64,000 bases of DNA from DASRAU01 sp035638075 (GCA_035638075.1 DASRAU010000029.1:124001-188000), one strand, 5' to 3'. Counted from the first letter of the stretch, positions 5,870 through 14,872 are shown. Notes: generated from the letters alone by a model not told the origin. A program made the numbers and translations.

Positions 5870-7339
5870 TTGACCGACCGCACCGCAGCCTCCGGCCCCC
5901 CGCAGGGCTCCCCGACCCCCGACAGGAACGCCTCCCAGGCGGCCGCCGGGTCGGCGTCCATCCTGATGATGGCGGCGCCGATCGTGGTGTCGTTCGTGAT
6001 GCGGTCGGCGTTCACGCTCGTCGACACCATCTACGCCGCGACCCTGGGCGACGCGGCGGTGGCGGCGGTGGGGCTGTCGATCCCGCTCGAGTTCCTGATG
6101 ATCGCCTGCTGGGTCGGGCTCTCGACCGGGCTCACCTCGCAGCTCTCGCAGGCGATGGGGGCGCGGCAGGGGGCGCGCATCGAGCAGGTGCTCGGGGTGA
6201 CGCGGCGGCTGGTGTGGGGGCTGGTGCCGGTGTTCACCGCCATCGGGATCGGCTGCTGGTTCTTCGCCGGCCGGCTGGGGCTCGAGCCCGAGGTGGCGCG
6301 CCTCTTCGCGATCTACGGCAGCGTGCTCATCGGCGGGTCGGCCTTCACGTCGTTCTGGTCGATCCTCCCCGACTCGATCGTCAAGGCGCACCACGACACC
6401 CGCGCCACCATGTGGGCGGGGATCTGGTCGAACGTCATCAACGTCGTCCTCAACACCATTTTCACGTTCATCTTCCACTGGGGGGTGTTCGGGATCGCCT
6501 TCTCGACCGTGGTCGGGCGCATCGGCGGGCTGGTGTACGCGCTGCGCAAGGCGGCGGCGCACGAGGCGGAGCGCAAGGGGCGCCACATCGACACCGACCC
6601 GACACTCGATCCCGCGCCGCTGCAGTCGCTCATGTCGCTCGCCGTCCCGGCGGCGCTGACCTACGGCCTGATGGCGGTGGAGGCCTCGGTCGTGAACCGC
6701 CTGCTCGCCGCGCTTCCCGACTCGACGTCGTCGATCGCCGCGTACGGCATCTACTACCGCGTCGTGCAGTTCGCGGTGATGCCGATCATCGCCACGTCGG
6801 TGGCGGTGCTGCCGTTCGTGGCGCGCCGCTTCGGCGCCGGCGACGTCGAAGGCGTGCGGCGCGGCCTGCGGGAAGCGATCCTGGCGGGGGTGGGGTACTG
6901 CCTGTTCCTGGTTCTGCCGGCGATGCTCCTGTGCGGCGGAGCGATCGCCCGCTGGCTGGCGGAGGCTGAGAACACCGTCCACCTGACGCGGCTCGCCCTG
7001 TGGCTGGCGCCGTTCGCGGCGCTATCGCACGTGCCCTTCCAGCTCTGCCGCCCGGCGTTCGAGGGACTGCAGCGCGGCCGGCCGGGCCTGGTGATGGCGG
7101 TCTTCCGCTATGTCGTGCTGATGGTGCCGCTGGCGCTGCTCGGAAAGGCGGTGGCGGAGCGGGCCGGCCTGCCTTCGCTCCTCGGTCTCATCGTGGGGCT
7201 CATCGCCGCCTCGGCGCTCGCGTCGGCGGTGTTCCTCGTCTGGATGCGGCGGGCCCTGCGCGCTCTGTCGTCGACCGCCGCGGCGGCCGCCGCCGCGGTC
7301 ACACCTTCCAGCGCTGCCGATCCCGCTCCAGCCCCTTGA
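5870..7339 (+). CDS. MATE-family multidrug/sodium antiporter
   Basis: A 489-aa inner-membrane protein with about 12 hydrophobic helices in two halves. Typical MATE segments include the first-helix phrase MMAAPIVVSFVMRSAFTLVD, then AAVGLSIPLEFLMIACWVGL, a repeat-half start MSLAVPAALTYGLMAVEASV, and a late helix SLLGLIVGLIAASALASAVF. Family members export cationic drugs or metabolites using Na+ or H+ gradients. The start is a TTG at 5870; no better upstream start is in frame and there is no Shine-Dalgarno, which fits the near-leaderless promoter. The Ala/Pro-rich C-terminal tail overlaps the convergent DUF2270 gene by 41 nt. The substrate cannot be read from the sequence. The winged-helix regulator is divergently oriented, so the 83-bp region between them may co-regulate both. 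Confidence 0.9.
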   Translation: MTDRTAASGPPQGSPTPDRNASQAAAGSASILMMAAPIVVSFVMRSAFTLVDTIYAATLGDAAVAAVGLSIPLEFLMIACWVGLSTGLTSQLSQAMGARQGARIEQVLGVTRRLVWGLVPVFTAIGIGCWFFAGRLGLEPEVARLFAIYGSVLIGGSAFTSFWSILPDSIVKAHHDTRATMWAGIWSNVINVVLNTIFTFIFHWGVFGIAFSTVVGRIGGLVYALRKAAAHEAERKGRHIDTDPTLDPAPLQSLMSLAVPAALTYGLMAVEASVVNRLLAALPDSTSSIAAYGIYYRVVQFAVMPIIATSVAVLPFVARRFGAGDVEGVRRGLREAILAGVGYCLFLVLPAMLLCGGAIARWLAEAENTVHLTRLALWLAPFAALSHVPFQLCRPAFEGLQRGRPGLVMAVFRYVVLMVPLALLGKAVAERAGLPSLLGLIVGLIAASALASAVFLVWMRRALRALSSTAAAAAAAVTPSSAADPAPAP

Positions 7340-8048
7340 TCTCGTCCTCCGAGAAGCCGTAGCGGGCCGCGGCCACGAGCGCCGCGACGATTCCCCCCGC
7401 GAACACCAGGAACCCGAAGAGGACCATCCACGGCGGGATCGGCCCCACCGCCATGCGCGCGAAGACCTCCGCCACGCTCGCCGCCTGCGTCGGGTGAATG
7501 AACAGCTTCATCAGCCACGCGATCAGCAGGATGAGGTACATCCAGACGAAATTGCGCGACAGGCGGAAGCCGACCGCCTCGAGCAGCGTCGTCTTGAACG
7601 ACGGGCGGTCGAGATCCTCGGCGACGCACTTCCCCCATTCCCGATCGGGGCTGACGAGCTGCCGCGTCAGCATCGGCAGGTAGAAGTTCTCCTCCAGCAT
7701 GCGCACGCGCGAGCGGTAGACGTCGAAGTAGCGGAAGCGCCGCGCCTCGTTCAACAGAAAGACCGTGACGATGAGGTTGGAAAGGAGCAGCAGGACGTGC
7801 GGGTGGTTCGGGTCGCCGAACGTGAAGGAGATGACGGCGGCGGTCGTCACCACCGCCCAGTTGGTGGTGACGTCGAGGCGCGCGCGCCAGACCTGGCTGC
7901 GGTGCATCTCGCCACGGTAGAAGTGCACCATGGCGCTGATGTACTCCTGGCGGGTGAGCGGGTAGTCCTCGAACGCGGCCTTCGAGGGTGGAACCGGATC
8001 GGCGCCCGGGGGCTCGGCGGCCTGGAACGGCTTCGGTTCGACGGCCAT
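7299..8048 (-). CDS. DUF2270 integral membrane protein
   Basis: A 249-aa membrane protein whose central region (YISAMVHFYRGEMHRSQVWR, then RLDVTTNWAVVTTAAVISF, LNEARRFRYFDVYRSRVRML and EENFYLPMLTR) matches DUF2270. Four hydrophobic segments are visible, as two pairs at about 65-82/85-98 and 167-187/207-232, with a large cytoplasmic loop between the pairs. The charged C-terminus ends at 7299, inside the 3' end of the MATE gene. GGGAGAG precedes the ATG at 8048. It follows the coiled-coil protein gene by 34 nt and is probably co-transcribed with it. The biochemical function of the family is unknown. Confidence 0.88.
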   Translation of the reverse strand: MAVEPKPFQAAEPPGADPVPPSKAAFEDYPLTRQEYISAMVHFYRGEMHRSQVWRARLDVTTNWAVVTTAAVISFTFGDPNHPHVLLLLSNLIVTVFLLNEARRFRYFDVYRSRVRMLEENFYLPMLTRQLVSPDREWGKCVAEDLDRPSFKTTLLEAVGFRLSRNFVWMYLILLIAWLMKLFIHPTQAASVAEVFARMAVGPIPPWMVLFGFLVFAGGIVAALVAAARYGFSEDEIKGLERDRQRWKV

Positions 8049-8082
8049 CGCGCTCTCCCCCGCGGCGCGCGGCGCTTCGGGA

Positions 8083-9354
8083 CTACCGCTCGACGACGAA
8101 GAGCACCCGCTGCCCGCGCATGGCGTTCTCGTCGAGGACCGTCACCTCGACCGTGCCGTCGTCGGCGAACTTCAGATCGAGCTCCCGCTTCTCGCGGAAG
8201 TACGACGGCAGGATGCGCACGTCGCGGATGCGGTCGATGCCGAACTGGTTCGGCTTGAAGGTGATGCTCTTCGACTGCTTGAGGTTCAGGCTGGAGGCGA
8301 ACTTCACGTCGGCGATCTTGTCGACCTTGTTGACCGTCTTGAGGACGCCGCGCGCCTTCAGCTTCTCGGCCGTGTCCGCCTCGTAGTACATCGAATTGGT
8401 CACGGTCTCGAGGTTGGCGCTGACCGCCTTCGCCTGCTCCTGGGCGGTGTTGCGCTCGCCTTCGAGCTGCGCGACGTTCGACTCGAGCGACGCCTTGCGC
8501 ACCTCGAGCGCCTTGATCTCGTCCTGCAGCTTGGCCAGCGTGTCCTCGAGCTCGGCCTTCTTCCCCTCGAGGTCGGTGGCCTTCGCGACCGCCTTGTCGC
8601 GCTCGCCGATGAGCCCCATCTCGCGCGCCCGCACGATGGCGAGCGGCGACGACTTGGCGTCGCCCTGGGCGACCCACGTGCCGAAGAACTCCTTCGCCGG
8701 GTCGTAGTAGAAGTGGACCTTGTTCCCCTTCTGCAGCCCGGTGTCGAGGATGTTGATGCGCGCCACCAGCTCCTTGGCACGCGCCTCGGGGATCTTCTGG
8801 GTCTCGACCAGCCACTTCACCGCCATCTTCATGTGCGTGTCGCCCGGCTTCACGTCGAGCCCGTCGCCGGGGAGCTTCGCCTCGAGCTCGCCCACCTTGC
8901 CCTGCAGCTCGCGGATCTTCTTCATGTTCGCGACCACTTCCGACAGCACGCCCTTGTAGGACGGATCCTTCTCGTCCTTGATCATCTGGTCGAAGGCCTG
9001 CTGCTCCTCGGTCGACAGCCCCTGCAGGAAGACCTGCGACGGGTTGATCTGCTTGCGGCCGAGCATCTCCATGCGGGCGTTGAACTGGGCGATGCGCGCG
9101 TAGATGTCGCGGGTGTTGCTGTCGATGCCGTCGCGCGCTTCCTTCAGCTCGTTGAGCAGGACGTCGGGCGAGGCCGGCAGCGGCTTCTCGACGAGCTTGC
9201 GGGGCTTCATGGCGTCGTAGGTGTACCAGCCACCGCCGATGAGGAGGATTGCCGCGAGCGTGAGGCCGCCCCACTTCAGGAACGGCTTGAAGTTCTTCCT
9301 CGGCCGTTCGTCGGGCAGCTTGAGGTCATCGACAGGGTCGAACAGGCTCGCCAT
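8083..9354 (-). CDS. Membrane-anchored coiled-coil protein of unknown function
   Basis: A 423-aa protein starting at the ATG at 9354 (MASLFDPVDDLKL), with GGAGAGGA upstream. A single transmembrane segment (about residues 25-42, LTLAAILLIGGGWYTYDAM) follows a short cytoplasmic N-terminus, so most of the protein should be periplasmic. Residues about 115-180 and 235-330 are predicted coiled coil (ERDKAVAKATDLEGKKAELE, DEIKALEVRKASLESNVAQL). The C-terminal 80 residues (KSITFKPNQFGIDRIRDVRI ... DLKFADDGTVEVTVLDENA) look like a small beta domain. I do not recognise a named family. It heads a two-gene unit with the DUF2270 gene and has a good promoter (9389-9418). A role in envelope organisation is possible but not shown. 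Confidence 0.82.
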   Translation of the reverse strand: MASLFDPVDDLKLPDERPRKNFKPFLKWGGLTLAAILLIGGGWYTYDAMKPRKLVEKPLPASPDVLLNELKEARDGIDSNTRDIYARIAQFNARMEMLGRKQINPSQVFLQGLSTEEQQAFDQMIKDEKDPSYKGVLSEVVANMKKIRELQGKVGELEAKLPGDGLDVKPGDTHMKMAVKWLVETQKIPEARAKELVARINILDTGLQKGNKVHFYYDPAKEFFGTWVAQGDAKSSPLAIVRAREMGLIGERDKAVAKATDLEGKKAELEDTLAKLQDEIKALEVRKASLESNVAQLEGERNTAQEQAKAVSANLETVTNSMYYEADTAEKLKARGVLKTVNKVDKIADVKFASSLNLKQSKSITFKPNQFGIDRIRDVRILPSYFREKRELDLKFADDGTVEVTVLDENAMRGQRVLFVVER

Positions 9355-9388
9355 GCTCTTGGTCCTCTCCCTCTGTGCGGGTCCGGCC

Positions 9389-9418
9389 ATTTTAGTCAAG
9401 GGCCGGGGTGCGACGCAA
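9389..9418 (-). promoter_or_regulatory. sigma70-like promoter for the coiled-coil/DUF2270 unit
   Basis: On the minus strand a -35 box TTGCGT (9418-9413), an 18-bp spacer and a -10 box TAAAAT (9394-9389) precede the ATG at 9354. The predicted leader is about 28 nt and contains the GGAGAGGA Shine-Dalgarno. The same box pair (TTGCGC-17-TAAAAT) appears before the DsbA-like gene. Confidence 0.55.
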
Positions 9419-9532
9419 CGCCCTCGCCTGGCGGGATTTGGGACGGCGCGGGGGTCGGCCCGCGCCCCCTCCCCGGGGCGGAACACGATCGCGGCGAGGC
9501 CCGTACGAAGAGAGGTGACGCTGCGATTCGGC

Positions 9533-9538
9533 TACACT
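9533..9538 (+). promoter_or_regulatory. Weak -10-like box before the secreted beta-propeller gene
   Basis: TACACT lies 9 bp before the ATG at 9548, the same short spacing as for the MATE gene, so this transcript may also be near-leaderless. No -35 box at standard spacing is seen. Confidence 0.25.
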
Positions 9539-9547
9539 CCTTCTCTC

Positions 9548-11251
9548 ATGGCAACGCGCATGCTCGTCCGGACTCCGCTCGCAGGGCTGGTCCTTGTCGG
9601 ATCCCTCCTGGGGATTCTTCCGGGCACCCCGGGGCCGGCCGCCTCGACCGAATCGGCCGCGGCGGAGTTCCGCCTGCTGGCCGGCGGCGGGTCGCTCTTC
9701 TTCTGGGATGGGGCCTCGACGGAGCTCTCCCCCGCCCCGGCCGGCCTCGCCTCGGCTTCGCAGGGGTTCCGCTCGGTCCTGGCGCTGGGTGACGGGCGGG
9801 TCCTCCTCGTCGAGCCGGCGCCGGCCCCCCCAGGCAAGGAAAAGGAGAAGAAACTCAGGGAAGGCGAGGCGGTCATCCTCGGGCTGCGCGGAACGTCCAC
9901 CGAACGGGGCCCCGTGGTGGGATTCGAGGGCGCGCCCCAGGCGGCGGCGGTATCTCCCGACGGGCGGCGCGCCTTCGTCCTCGCCTGGCGCGGCACCCCC
10001 GGCCTCCAGGGGAGCCGCGGCTGGCTGCACGCCATCGACCTCGAGCGCGCCGAGGTGCTCGATTCGAGCCTCCTCTCCTCGGTGGCCTCGGGGATCGCCA
10101 CCGACGCCTCGGGCAGGCGCCTGTACGTGGCGCTGAAGGACCGGATCCAGACCTACGGCGCCGAGCCGATGCGGGTCTCGTGGCAGTACCGCTCCCCCGG
10201 GGCCAATGGGCCGATCGCGGTGGCGCCGCGCCGGGACGTGCTGGCGGTCGGGCGCGGCACCCAGCTCGCCCTGTTCGATGCCGACGCCGTCGCCGCCCGC
10301 ACCGCGGAGGAGCGCCGCTCGCGCACCGATGACGCCACCACGGTCGCGACCCTGCCCTTCAACGTCACGCGGCTGGCCTGGGCGCAGGACGGGTCGCTCC
10401 TCGCCGCCATCAGCGAGCAGGGCCTGGTCTTCCTCGATCCGGGGAACGGGGCGCTCCTGTGGCCTACGGCGCCCACCATCGATTTCGCGGGATCGACCGA
10501 CGCCCAGGTGCTCGACTTCCCGGGCCCCGACCACGACGTCGTCGTCGCCCTGATTCCCGGCGGCTCGGTCTCCGCCATGCGAGCCCCCATCCCCTCGACG
10601 CCTCCGCCCATCGTCGCGGCCACCGAACCTCCTGTGGCGGATCCTCCTCCAGCTGAGGCCGGGAGCGGGGCAGCCCCGGTCGTCGTTCCCCCTCCCAAGA
10701 ACGTTCACCCGCCGGAGGTCATTCCCGCCCCAGCCGGGTCGATGCCGGTGGCCGGGGCGAGGCCGGACCATCCGAAGCCGGCCGCTCCGTCCGATCCCAA
10801 GCCGGCCGCCGCGTCAGCGCAACCGTCCACGGCCGCCGCAACGAAGGAGAACGCGCCCGTCATTCCCCCGAACCCGGAGACGGCGCCTGCGAAACCGGAA
10901 GCGGCGCCCCCGAATCCGGAACCGGCGACTCCGTCGCCGGGCGAGACCGTTCCGGCCGGGCACCAGGAGGAGGGACCGCCGCTGCTCCGCGGGCGGGTCA
11001 CCGGGAAGCTCGAGGGCGTGAAGACGATCGTCCTCTACGGGCCGGACAACATCCTGAAGGAAGCGACGCGCGTCGAGCTGCAGCCGGACGGCACCTGGAG
11101 CCTGCCTCTCCCCGCCCCGGGCCACTACCGGATCGTGGCGATCAGCGATGGCTCGACGCCGATCCCGGTCGTCCCGTCCTTCCGGACGGTGAACGTGCGC
11201 GCCGGGATCGCCGAGTCGGGAATCGACTTCGAGGTCCGCCCGGGCCCCTGA
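9548..11251 (+). CDS. Secreted beta-propeller protein with proline-rich linker and C-terminal Ig-like domain
   Basis: A 567-aa protein. The N-terminus (LVRTPLAGLVLVGSLLGILP) is a signal peptide with likely cleavage near PAAS. Residues about 35-350 form successive blade-like motifs (FRSVLALGDGRVLLVEP, AAAVSPDGRRAFVLAW, GIATDASGRRLYVALKDRI, LAWAQDGSLLAAISEQG) as in WD40/PQQ-type propellers. About 355-475 is a long Pro/Ala/Glu linker. The last 90 residues (LLRGRVTGKLEGVKTIVLYG ... LPAPGHYRIVAISDG) resemble a carboxypeptidase-regulatory-like or SpaA-type Ig fold. The ATG at 9548 is chosen because it directly starts the signal peptide; the frame is open far upstream. It is a monocistronic plus-strand gene among minus-strand neighbours. 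A periplasmic or surface binding function is likely; the ligand is unknown. Confidence 0.8.
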   Translation: MATRMLVRTPLAGLVLVGSLLGILPGTPGPAASTESAAAEFRLLAGGGSLFFWDGASTELSPAPAGLASASQGFRSVLALGDGRVLLVEPAPAPPGKEKEKKLREGEAVILGLRGTSTERGPVVGFEGAPQAAAVSPDGRRAFVLAWRGTPGLQGSRGWLHAIDLERAEVLDSSLLSSVASGIATDASGRRLYVALKDRIQTYGAEPMRVSWQYRSPGANGPIAVAPRRDVLAVGRGTQLALFDADAVAARTAEERRSRTDDATTVATLPFNVTRLAWAQDGSLLAAISEQGLVFLDPGNGALLWPTAPTIDFAGSTDAQVLDFPGPDHDVVVALIPGGSVSAMRAPIPSTPPPIVAATEPPVADPPPAEAGSGAAPVVVPPPKNVHPPEVIPAPAGSMPVAGARPDHPKPAAPSDPKPAAASAQPSTAAATKENAPVIPPNPETAPAKPEAAPPNPEPATPSPGETVPAGHQEEGPPLLRGRVTGKLEGVKTIVLYGPDNILKEATRVELQPDGTWSLPLPAPGHYRIVAISDGSTPIPVVPSFRTVNVRAGIAESGIDFEVRPGP

Positions 11252-11277
11252 AGGTCAGACCAGCCGGCGGCCGGACG

Positions 11278-11478
11278 TCAGGCAGGCGGACGGCCGAGCG
11301 CCAGCGCGAACATCCAGCCGACCAGCCGGAACGGCAGGAAGAGGACGAAGCAGGCGAAGCGCACCGCCGCGATCACCACCGCCACGCCGAGCAGCAGCGG
11401 GATGGTGACGAGCGCGAACACGAACGCCAGCAGTCCGAAGAACATCAGCGCGCCGAAGAGAAACAGACCGAAGCCCAT
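11278..11478 (-). CDS. Small two-helix membrane protein
   Basis: A 66-aa, almost wholly hydrophobic protein. One helix spans residues 3-25 (FGLFLFGALMFFGLLAFVFA) and a second spans about 27-58, with a single Arg-Phe break. Its ATG overlaps the TGA of sppA (TGATG), so it is translationally coupled to the protease and is the last gene of the operon. No family is recognised. Coupling suggests a partner or regulator of the membrane protease or permease (inference). Confidence 0.7.
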   Translation of the reverse strand: MGFGLFLFGALMFFGLLAFVFALVTIPLLLGVAVVIAAVRFACFVLFLPFRLVGWMFALALGRPPA

Positions 11479-13208
11479 CAGCGCACCCGCGGGACGTACG
11501 GCATCGCCAGGACGTCATCGGACACCGGCAGCTGCCCCGTCTCCACGAACTCGCGCACCTGCATCCGCAGGCGATCGAGCCCGGTCGCGGCCGAGTCCGA
11601 CGAATCGTCGTGCGAGAAGATCTCCTGGAAGAAGGACTTCGGCGCCGGGACCTCGACGAGCTGCACCTTTCCCTTCGGATCCAGGTGAGCCAGCTCGCAG
11701 GCCCGCTCGATGGCGGTCGGCAGGCCTCCCAGGTCGTCGATGAGCCCCAGCTTCAGCGCGTCCTCGCCGCTCCAGATGCGCCCCTGGGCGATGGCGTGGA
11801 TCTCGTCGAACGTCTTGCCGCGACCCTGCGCCACCTTGCCGACGAAATCCTTGTAGATGCGCTCGAGCCAGTCCTTGAAGAGGGCCCGCTCCTCCGGCGT
11901 GTACTGCTGGTCGGTGGCGTAGAAGGTGGCGTGCTTGCCGCGCTGGATGTAGTCGGAGGTGATCCCGAGCATCTCCCAGAAATCCTTGGTCACGAGCTTC
12001 CCGGCGAGCACGCCGATGGACGCCGTGATGGTCCCCGGCTGCGCGACGATCTTGTCGGCGCCGATCGCCACGAAGTAGCCGCCGGAGCCCGCCACGTCCC
12101 CCATCGACACGACGATCGGCTTCTTGCCCTTGGTGAGCGTCACCTCGCGCCAGATGATGTCGGAGGCGACGTACGAGCCGCCGGGGCTGTCGACGCGGAA
12201 GACAATCGCCTTGATCGAGTCGTCTTCGCGCGCTTCCTTGATGGCGGCCGCGACCGTGTCGGAGCCCATGCTCTCGGAACCCGTGACCGGGTTGCGATCG
12301 CTCTCGCCGCGCTGCACGCCGCCGACTCCGTAGATGAGGGCGATGCGCGCCCCCTCGTCCCAGTAGCGCCCGCCCTTGAGGTACTTGCGCACCTTGACGA
12401 CCGGCAGCTTGCCGCCGTTCTTCTCGGTCAGGTAGGTGATCAGCTCGTCGCGGTAGCCGAGGTGATCGACGAGCTTCGCCTCGAGCGCCTGCGGCCCGAG
12501 GTACGGCCCGCCGTCGACCGCCGCCTGCACCTCGTCGTCGGTCATCTTGCGGCCCTCGGCGATCCCCTGGCGCACCTGCCGGTACAGGCTGTCGATGATG
12601 GCCTCCATGGCCTCGCGGAACGGGGCGTTCATCGACTTGTCGGTGTAGAAATTCATCGCGTTCTTGTACTTGCCGATGTGGTCGTAGTCCGGGAAGACCT
12701 TGAGCTTGTCGAGCGCGCCGCGGATGAACGGCACCTCCGACCGGAAGCCGGTGAGGTTCACGTCCCCGGGAGGCGCGATCCAGATCTCCTGGCAGGCGGT
12801 GGCGAGGTAGTAGAGGCCTGTGCCGGGCCCGAACTCGCCGGCGGTCTCGCTCCAGGCAATGGTCCACTTCCCCTTCGCGTGGAAGGCCTTGATGGCGTCA
12901 CGCAGCTCCTGGACGCGGCCGAAGCCCATCGCCGGCCGCTTGACGGTCAGGAGCAGCCCGTTGATGCGCGGGTCGTCCTTGGCGCGCAGGATCGCCTCTT
13001 CGTAGTCGCGCAGCGACAGCCGTCTGTTGCCGAAGACCTCGCCGAACGGCTCGCTCGGGGCCTGTTCCGCGATGTCGTCGTCGAGCACCACCTCGAGCAC
13101 GCTGCCGCTCGACGGGACGCGCGACTGCCGCGCCATGAGTCCGATCCCGATGAGACCGGCCACGATCACGCCCACCACCACCAGGCCGGTTCTTCCGCTC
13201 CTCGTCAT
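11478..13208 (-). CDS. sppA: Signal peptide peptidase SppA, long (two-domain) form
   Basis: A 576-aa membrane-anchored serine protease that degrades cleaved signal peptides and membrane fragments. The N-terminus (GLVVVGVIVAGLIGIGLMA, residues 8-26) is the anchor. Two ClpP-like domains follow, as in the E. coli long form: the first carries the general-base lysine in GKYKNA (Lys182) and the second the nucleophile in DVAGSGGYF (Ser375). Flanking signatures IVFRVDSPGGSYVASD, TITASIGVLAGKL and GRIWSGEDALKLGLID are typical. The ATG at 13208 has GGGAGG upstream and overlaps the permease stop (ATGA), so it was chosen over longer upstream extensions. Both catalytic residues are present and the length matches the tetrameric long form (about 600 aa). 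Confidence 0.95.
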   Translation of the reverse strand: MTRSGRTGLVVVGVIVAGLIGIGLMARQSRVPSSGSVLEVVLDDDIAEQAPSEPFGEVFGNRRLSLRDYEEAILRAKDDPRINGLLLTVKRPAMGFGRVQELRDAIKAFHAKGKWTIAWSETAGEFGPGTGLYYLATACQEIWIAPPGDVNLTGFRSEVPFIRGALDKLKVFPDYDHIGKYKNAMNFYTDKSMNAPFREAMEAIIDSLYRQVRQGIAEGRKMTDDEVQAAVDGGPYLGPQALEAKLVDHLGYRDELITYLTEKNGGKLPVVKVRKYLKGGRYWDEGARIALIYGVGGVQRGESDRNPVTGSESMGSDTVAAAIKEAREDDSIKAIVFRVDSPGGSYVASDIIWREVTLTKGKKPIVVSMGDVAGSGGYFVAIGADKIVAQPGTITASIGVLAGKLVTKDFWEMLGITSDYIQRGKHATFYATDQQYTPEERALFKDWLERIYKDFVGKVAQGRGKTFDEIHAIAQGRIWSGEDALKLGLIDDLGGLPTAIERACELAHLDPKGKVQLVEVPAPKSFFQEIFSHDDSSDSAATGLDRLRMQVREFVETGQLPVSDDVLAMPYVPRVR

Positions 13209-14581
13209 GAAGCCTCCCTCGCCTCTTTCCTTTGCCCGCGCCCTGCCAGAAGCGACAGGAACACGCCGAAGCCGATGCCGATCATACCGAAGAGGACCTC
13301 CCGGGGCTCCAACCGGGTGAGCAGGACCAGGATGGCCAGCCCGGTCAGGACCGGGACCGCCATTCTCACACCTCGGCGTCGTCGCGGCGCGGCCGCGTCC
13401 GGCGCGCCTTGGCGCAGATCGGGCAGGAGGCAGGCGGCGCAGCAGGCCGCGAAGATGACGAGCCTCGTCCCCGAGGAAATCGCCGCCAGGAAGGCGTAGC
13501 CGCCGGCGATCGCCAGGAGCGTCCCGATCCCGCCCGTGAGGAGGGCGGCGCGCACGGGGGTGCGGCTCTGCGGGTGCAGGGCGCCGAACCACGACGGGAT
13601 CCGCCGCGCCGACGACATGGCGTAGACCATGCGGGTGCCGCCGAGGAGGCTCGACAGGCTGCAGCCGGCCATCGACAGCGCCGCCGCGAAGGTGATCGCC
13701 AGGCGTCCCGCCTGTCCGAACTCCATCGCCGCGAGGGTGGCGAGCGGCGCCTTCTCCGAACCGAGGTCCGGCAGGGCGCCCAGCGCGGCGACGTGCACCA
13801 GCAGGTAAATGGCGCAGACGCAGCCGACCGTGGCGAGAAGCGCTTTGGGCATGTCACGCCGCGGGTTCTTCGACTCCTCCGCCGGGACCACCATGCTCTC
13901 GAATCCCGTGAAGGCGTACATCAGGAGGAGCACGGCGCGCAGGAACGGCGCGGCCTCGGCGCCGTGCGGCACCAGGCGGGTCGGCTCGACGAGCAGGAGG
14001 CCCGCCAGCCCGACGACCACGAGCGGCACGACCTTGAGGAAGGCAAAGAGATCGGCGGCGCGCGCCGCCTGCCGGATGCCCGCGATGTCGAGCCCGGTCA
14101 CGAGCAAAGCCGCCAGCACGATGACGGCCGCGCGCGGCACGGGAGTCGCCAGGAGGGGCCAGAGCGCCCCGAGGTAGAGCGCGGCGCCGTTGAGCAGGTT
14201 GCCCATCGCCGTGGTGCGCGCGAACCAGAAGAGCCACCCCGCCAGGAACCCCGCCAGCGGGCCGAACGCCTGCTCGATGTAGGCGTAGGTGCCGCCGGAC
14301 GTCTCGAAGCGCGCAGCCAGCCGGCCGAGCACGGTCCCGATCCCCAGGACCACGAGGCCCGCGGTGAGGTAGGCGGGAATGCTGGCCGCACCGAGAAGAG
14401 CCGCCACGGTCGCCGGCAGGATGAAGATGCCGCCGCCGATGACCGAGTTGATGCCGATGGTGGTGAGGCGAAGAAGGCCGAGGTGCCGGAGCGGCTGGAC
14501 CTTTTCGACGCCCGGCGCCACAGTCAACGGTACGGGCGCGGCTACGGGCGCCCCTTCGCCCGGCAGGCGTCGCAGACGCAC
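13205..14581 (-). CDS. APC-superfamily amino acid permease
   Basis: A 458-aa inner-membrane transporter with about 12 helices. The first helix has the family substrate-backbone motif SVIGGGIFILPATVA. Further APC signatures are GGTYAYIEQAFGPLAGFLAG, FTGFESMVVPAEESKNPRRD and GTRMVYAMSSARRIPSWFG. The likely substrate is an amino acid or polyamine; specificity is not readable. The annotated ATG at 14581 overlaps the DUF971 gene by 40 nt. GTG or TTG codons between 14512 and 14521 could be the real start, since homology begins near VEKVQPLRHLGLLRLTTIG. The 3' end overlaps sppA (ATGA). A basic loop (APRRRRGVR) precedes the last two helices. Confidence 0.9.
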   Translation of the reverse strand: MRLRRLPGEGAPVAAPVPLTVAPGVEKVQPLRHLGLLRLTTIGINSVIGGGIFILPATVAALLGAASIPAYLTAGLVVLGIGTVLGRLAARFETSGGTYAYIEQAFGPLAGFLAGWLFWFARTTAMGNLLNGAALYLGALWPLLATPVPRAAVIVLAALLVTGLDIAGIRQAARAADLFAFLKVVPLVVVGLAGLLLVEPTRLVPHGAEAAPFLRAVLLLMYAFTGFESMVVPAEESKNPRRDMPKALLATVGCVCAIYLLVHVAALGALPDLGSEKAPLATLAAMEFGQAGRLAITFAAALSMAGCSLSSLLGGTRMVYAMSSARRIPSWFGALHPQSRTPVRAALLTGGIGTLLAIAGGYAFLAAISSGTRLVIFAACCAACLLPDLRQGAPDAAAPRRRRGVRMAVPVLTGLAILVLLTRLEPREVLFGMIGIGFGVFLSLLAGRGQRKEAREAS

Positions 14582-14862
14582 AGCTCCCGCAGGCGCTCGA
14601 AGGTGTAGATGCCGGTGTTGTGGCCGTCGCTCCAGGTGAGCTGGTAGCCGTAGCGCCCGACCGGCCGGTACTCGAGGAGGACGATGTCATCCGGGATCGC
14701 CGCGGCGGTGACGCGCCGCTCGCCGGTCCACTCGTCTTCGCAGTGGGCGCAGCGGCAGGCGAGGCGAAGCGGCTTCGGGTCGTAGACCGAGACGTGGCCG
14801 TCCGGCCAGGTGATGGAGAAACCGCCCGCGGCGGTTTTCTCCGACCGCCGCGGAACGATCAC
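14542..14862 (-). CDS. DUF971 family protein
   Basis: A 106-aa protein from a GTG at 14862, 10 nt after the stop of the DsbA-like gene. It has the DUF971 (gamma-butyrobetaine hydroxylase-like N-terminal) pattern: FSITWPDGHVSVYDPKPLRL, then the Cys cluster ACRCAHCEDEWTGERR, and a second half GRYGYQLTWSDGHNTGIYTF ending in LCVCDACRAKGRP. Members include stand-alone proteins linked to Fe-S carrier (ApbC/Mrp) genes and the N-terminal domain of carnitine-biosynthesis hydroxylases. The stand-alone form here has three Cys in C-x-C-x2-C and three more near the C-terminus, compatible with metal binding. The exact role is unknown. An upstream extension of the frame reads as non-coding. Confidence 0.88.
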   Translation of the reverse strand: MIVPRRSEKTAAGGFSITWPDGHVSVYDPKPLRLACRCAHCEDEWTGERRVTAAAIPDDIVLLEYRPVGRYGYQLTWSDGHNTGIYTFERLRELCVCDACRAKGRP

Positions 14863-14872
14863 GTCAGGGCTT

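Noticed and set aside
3995..6982. Minus-strand frame of 995 codons spanning the kinase, NTase and MATE genes
   Set aside because: It runs across three recognised genes in the wrong frame and is Arg/Pro-rich throughout.
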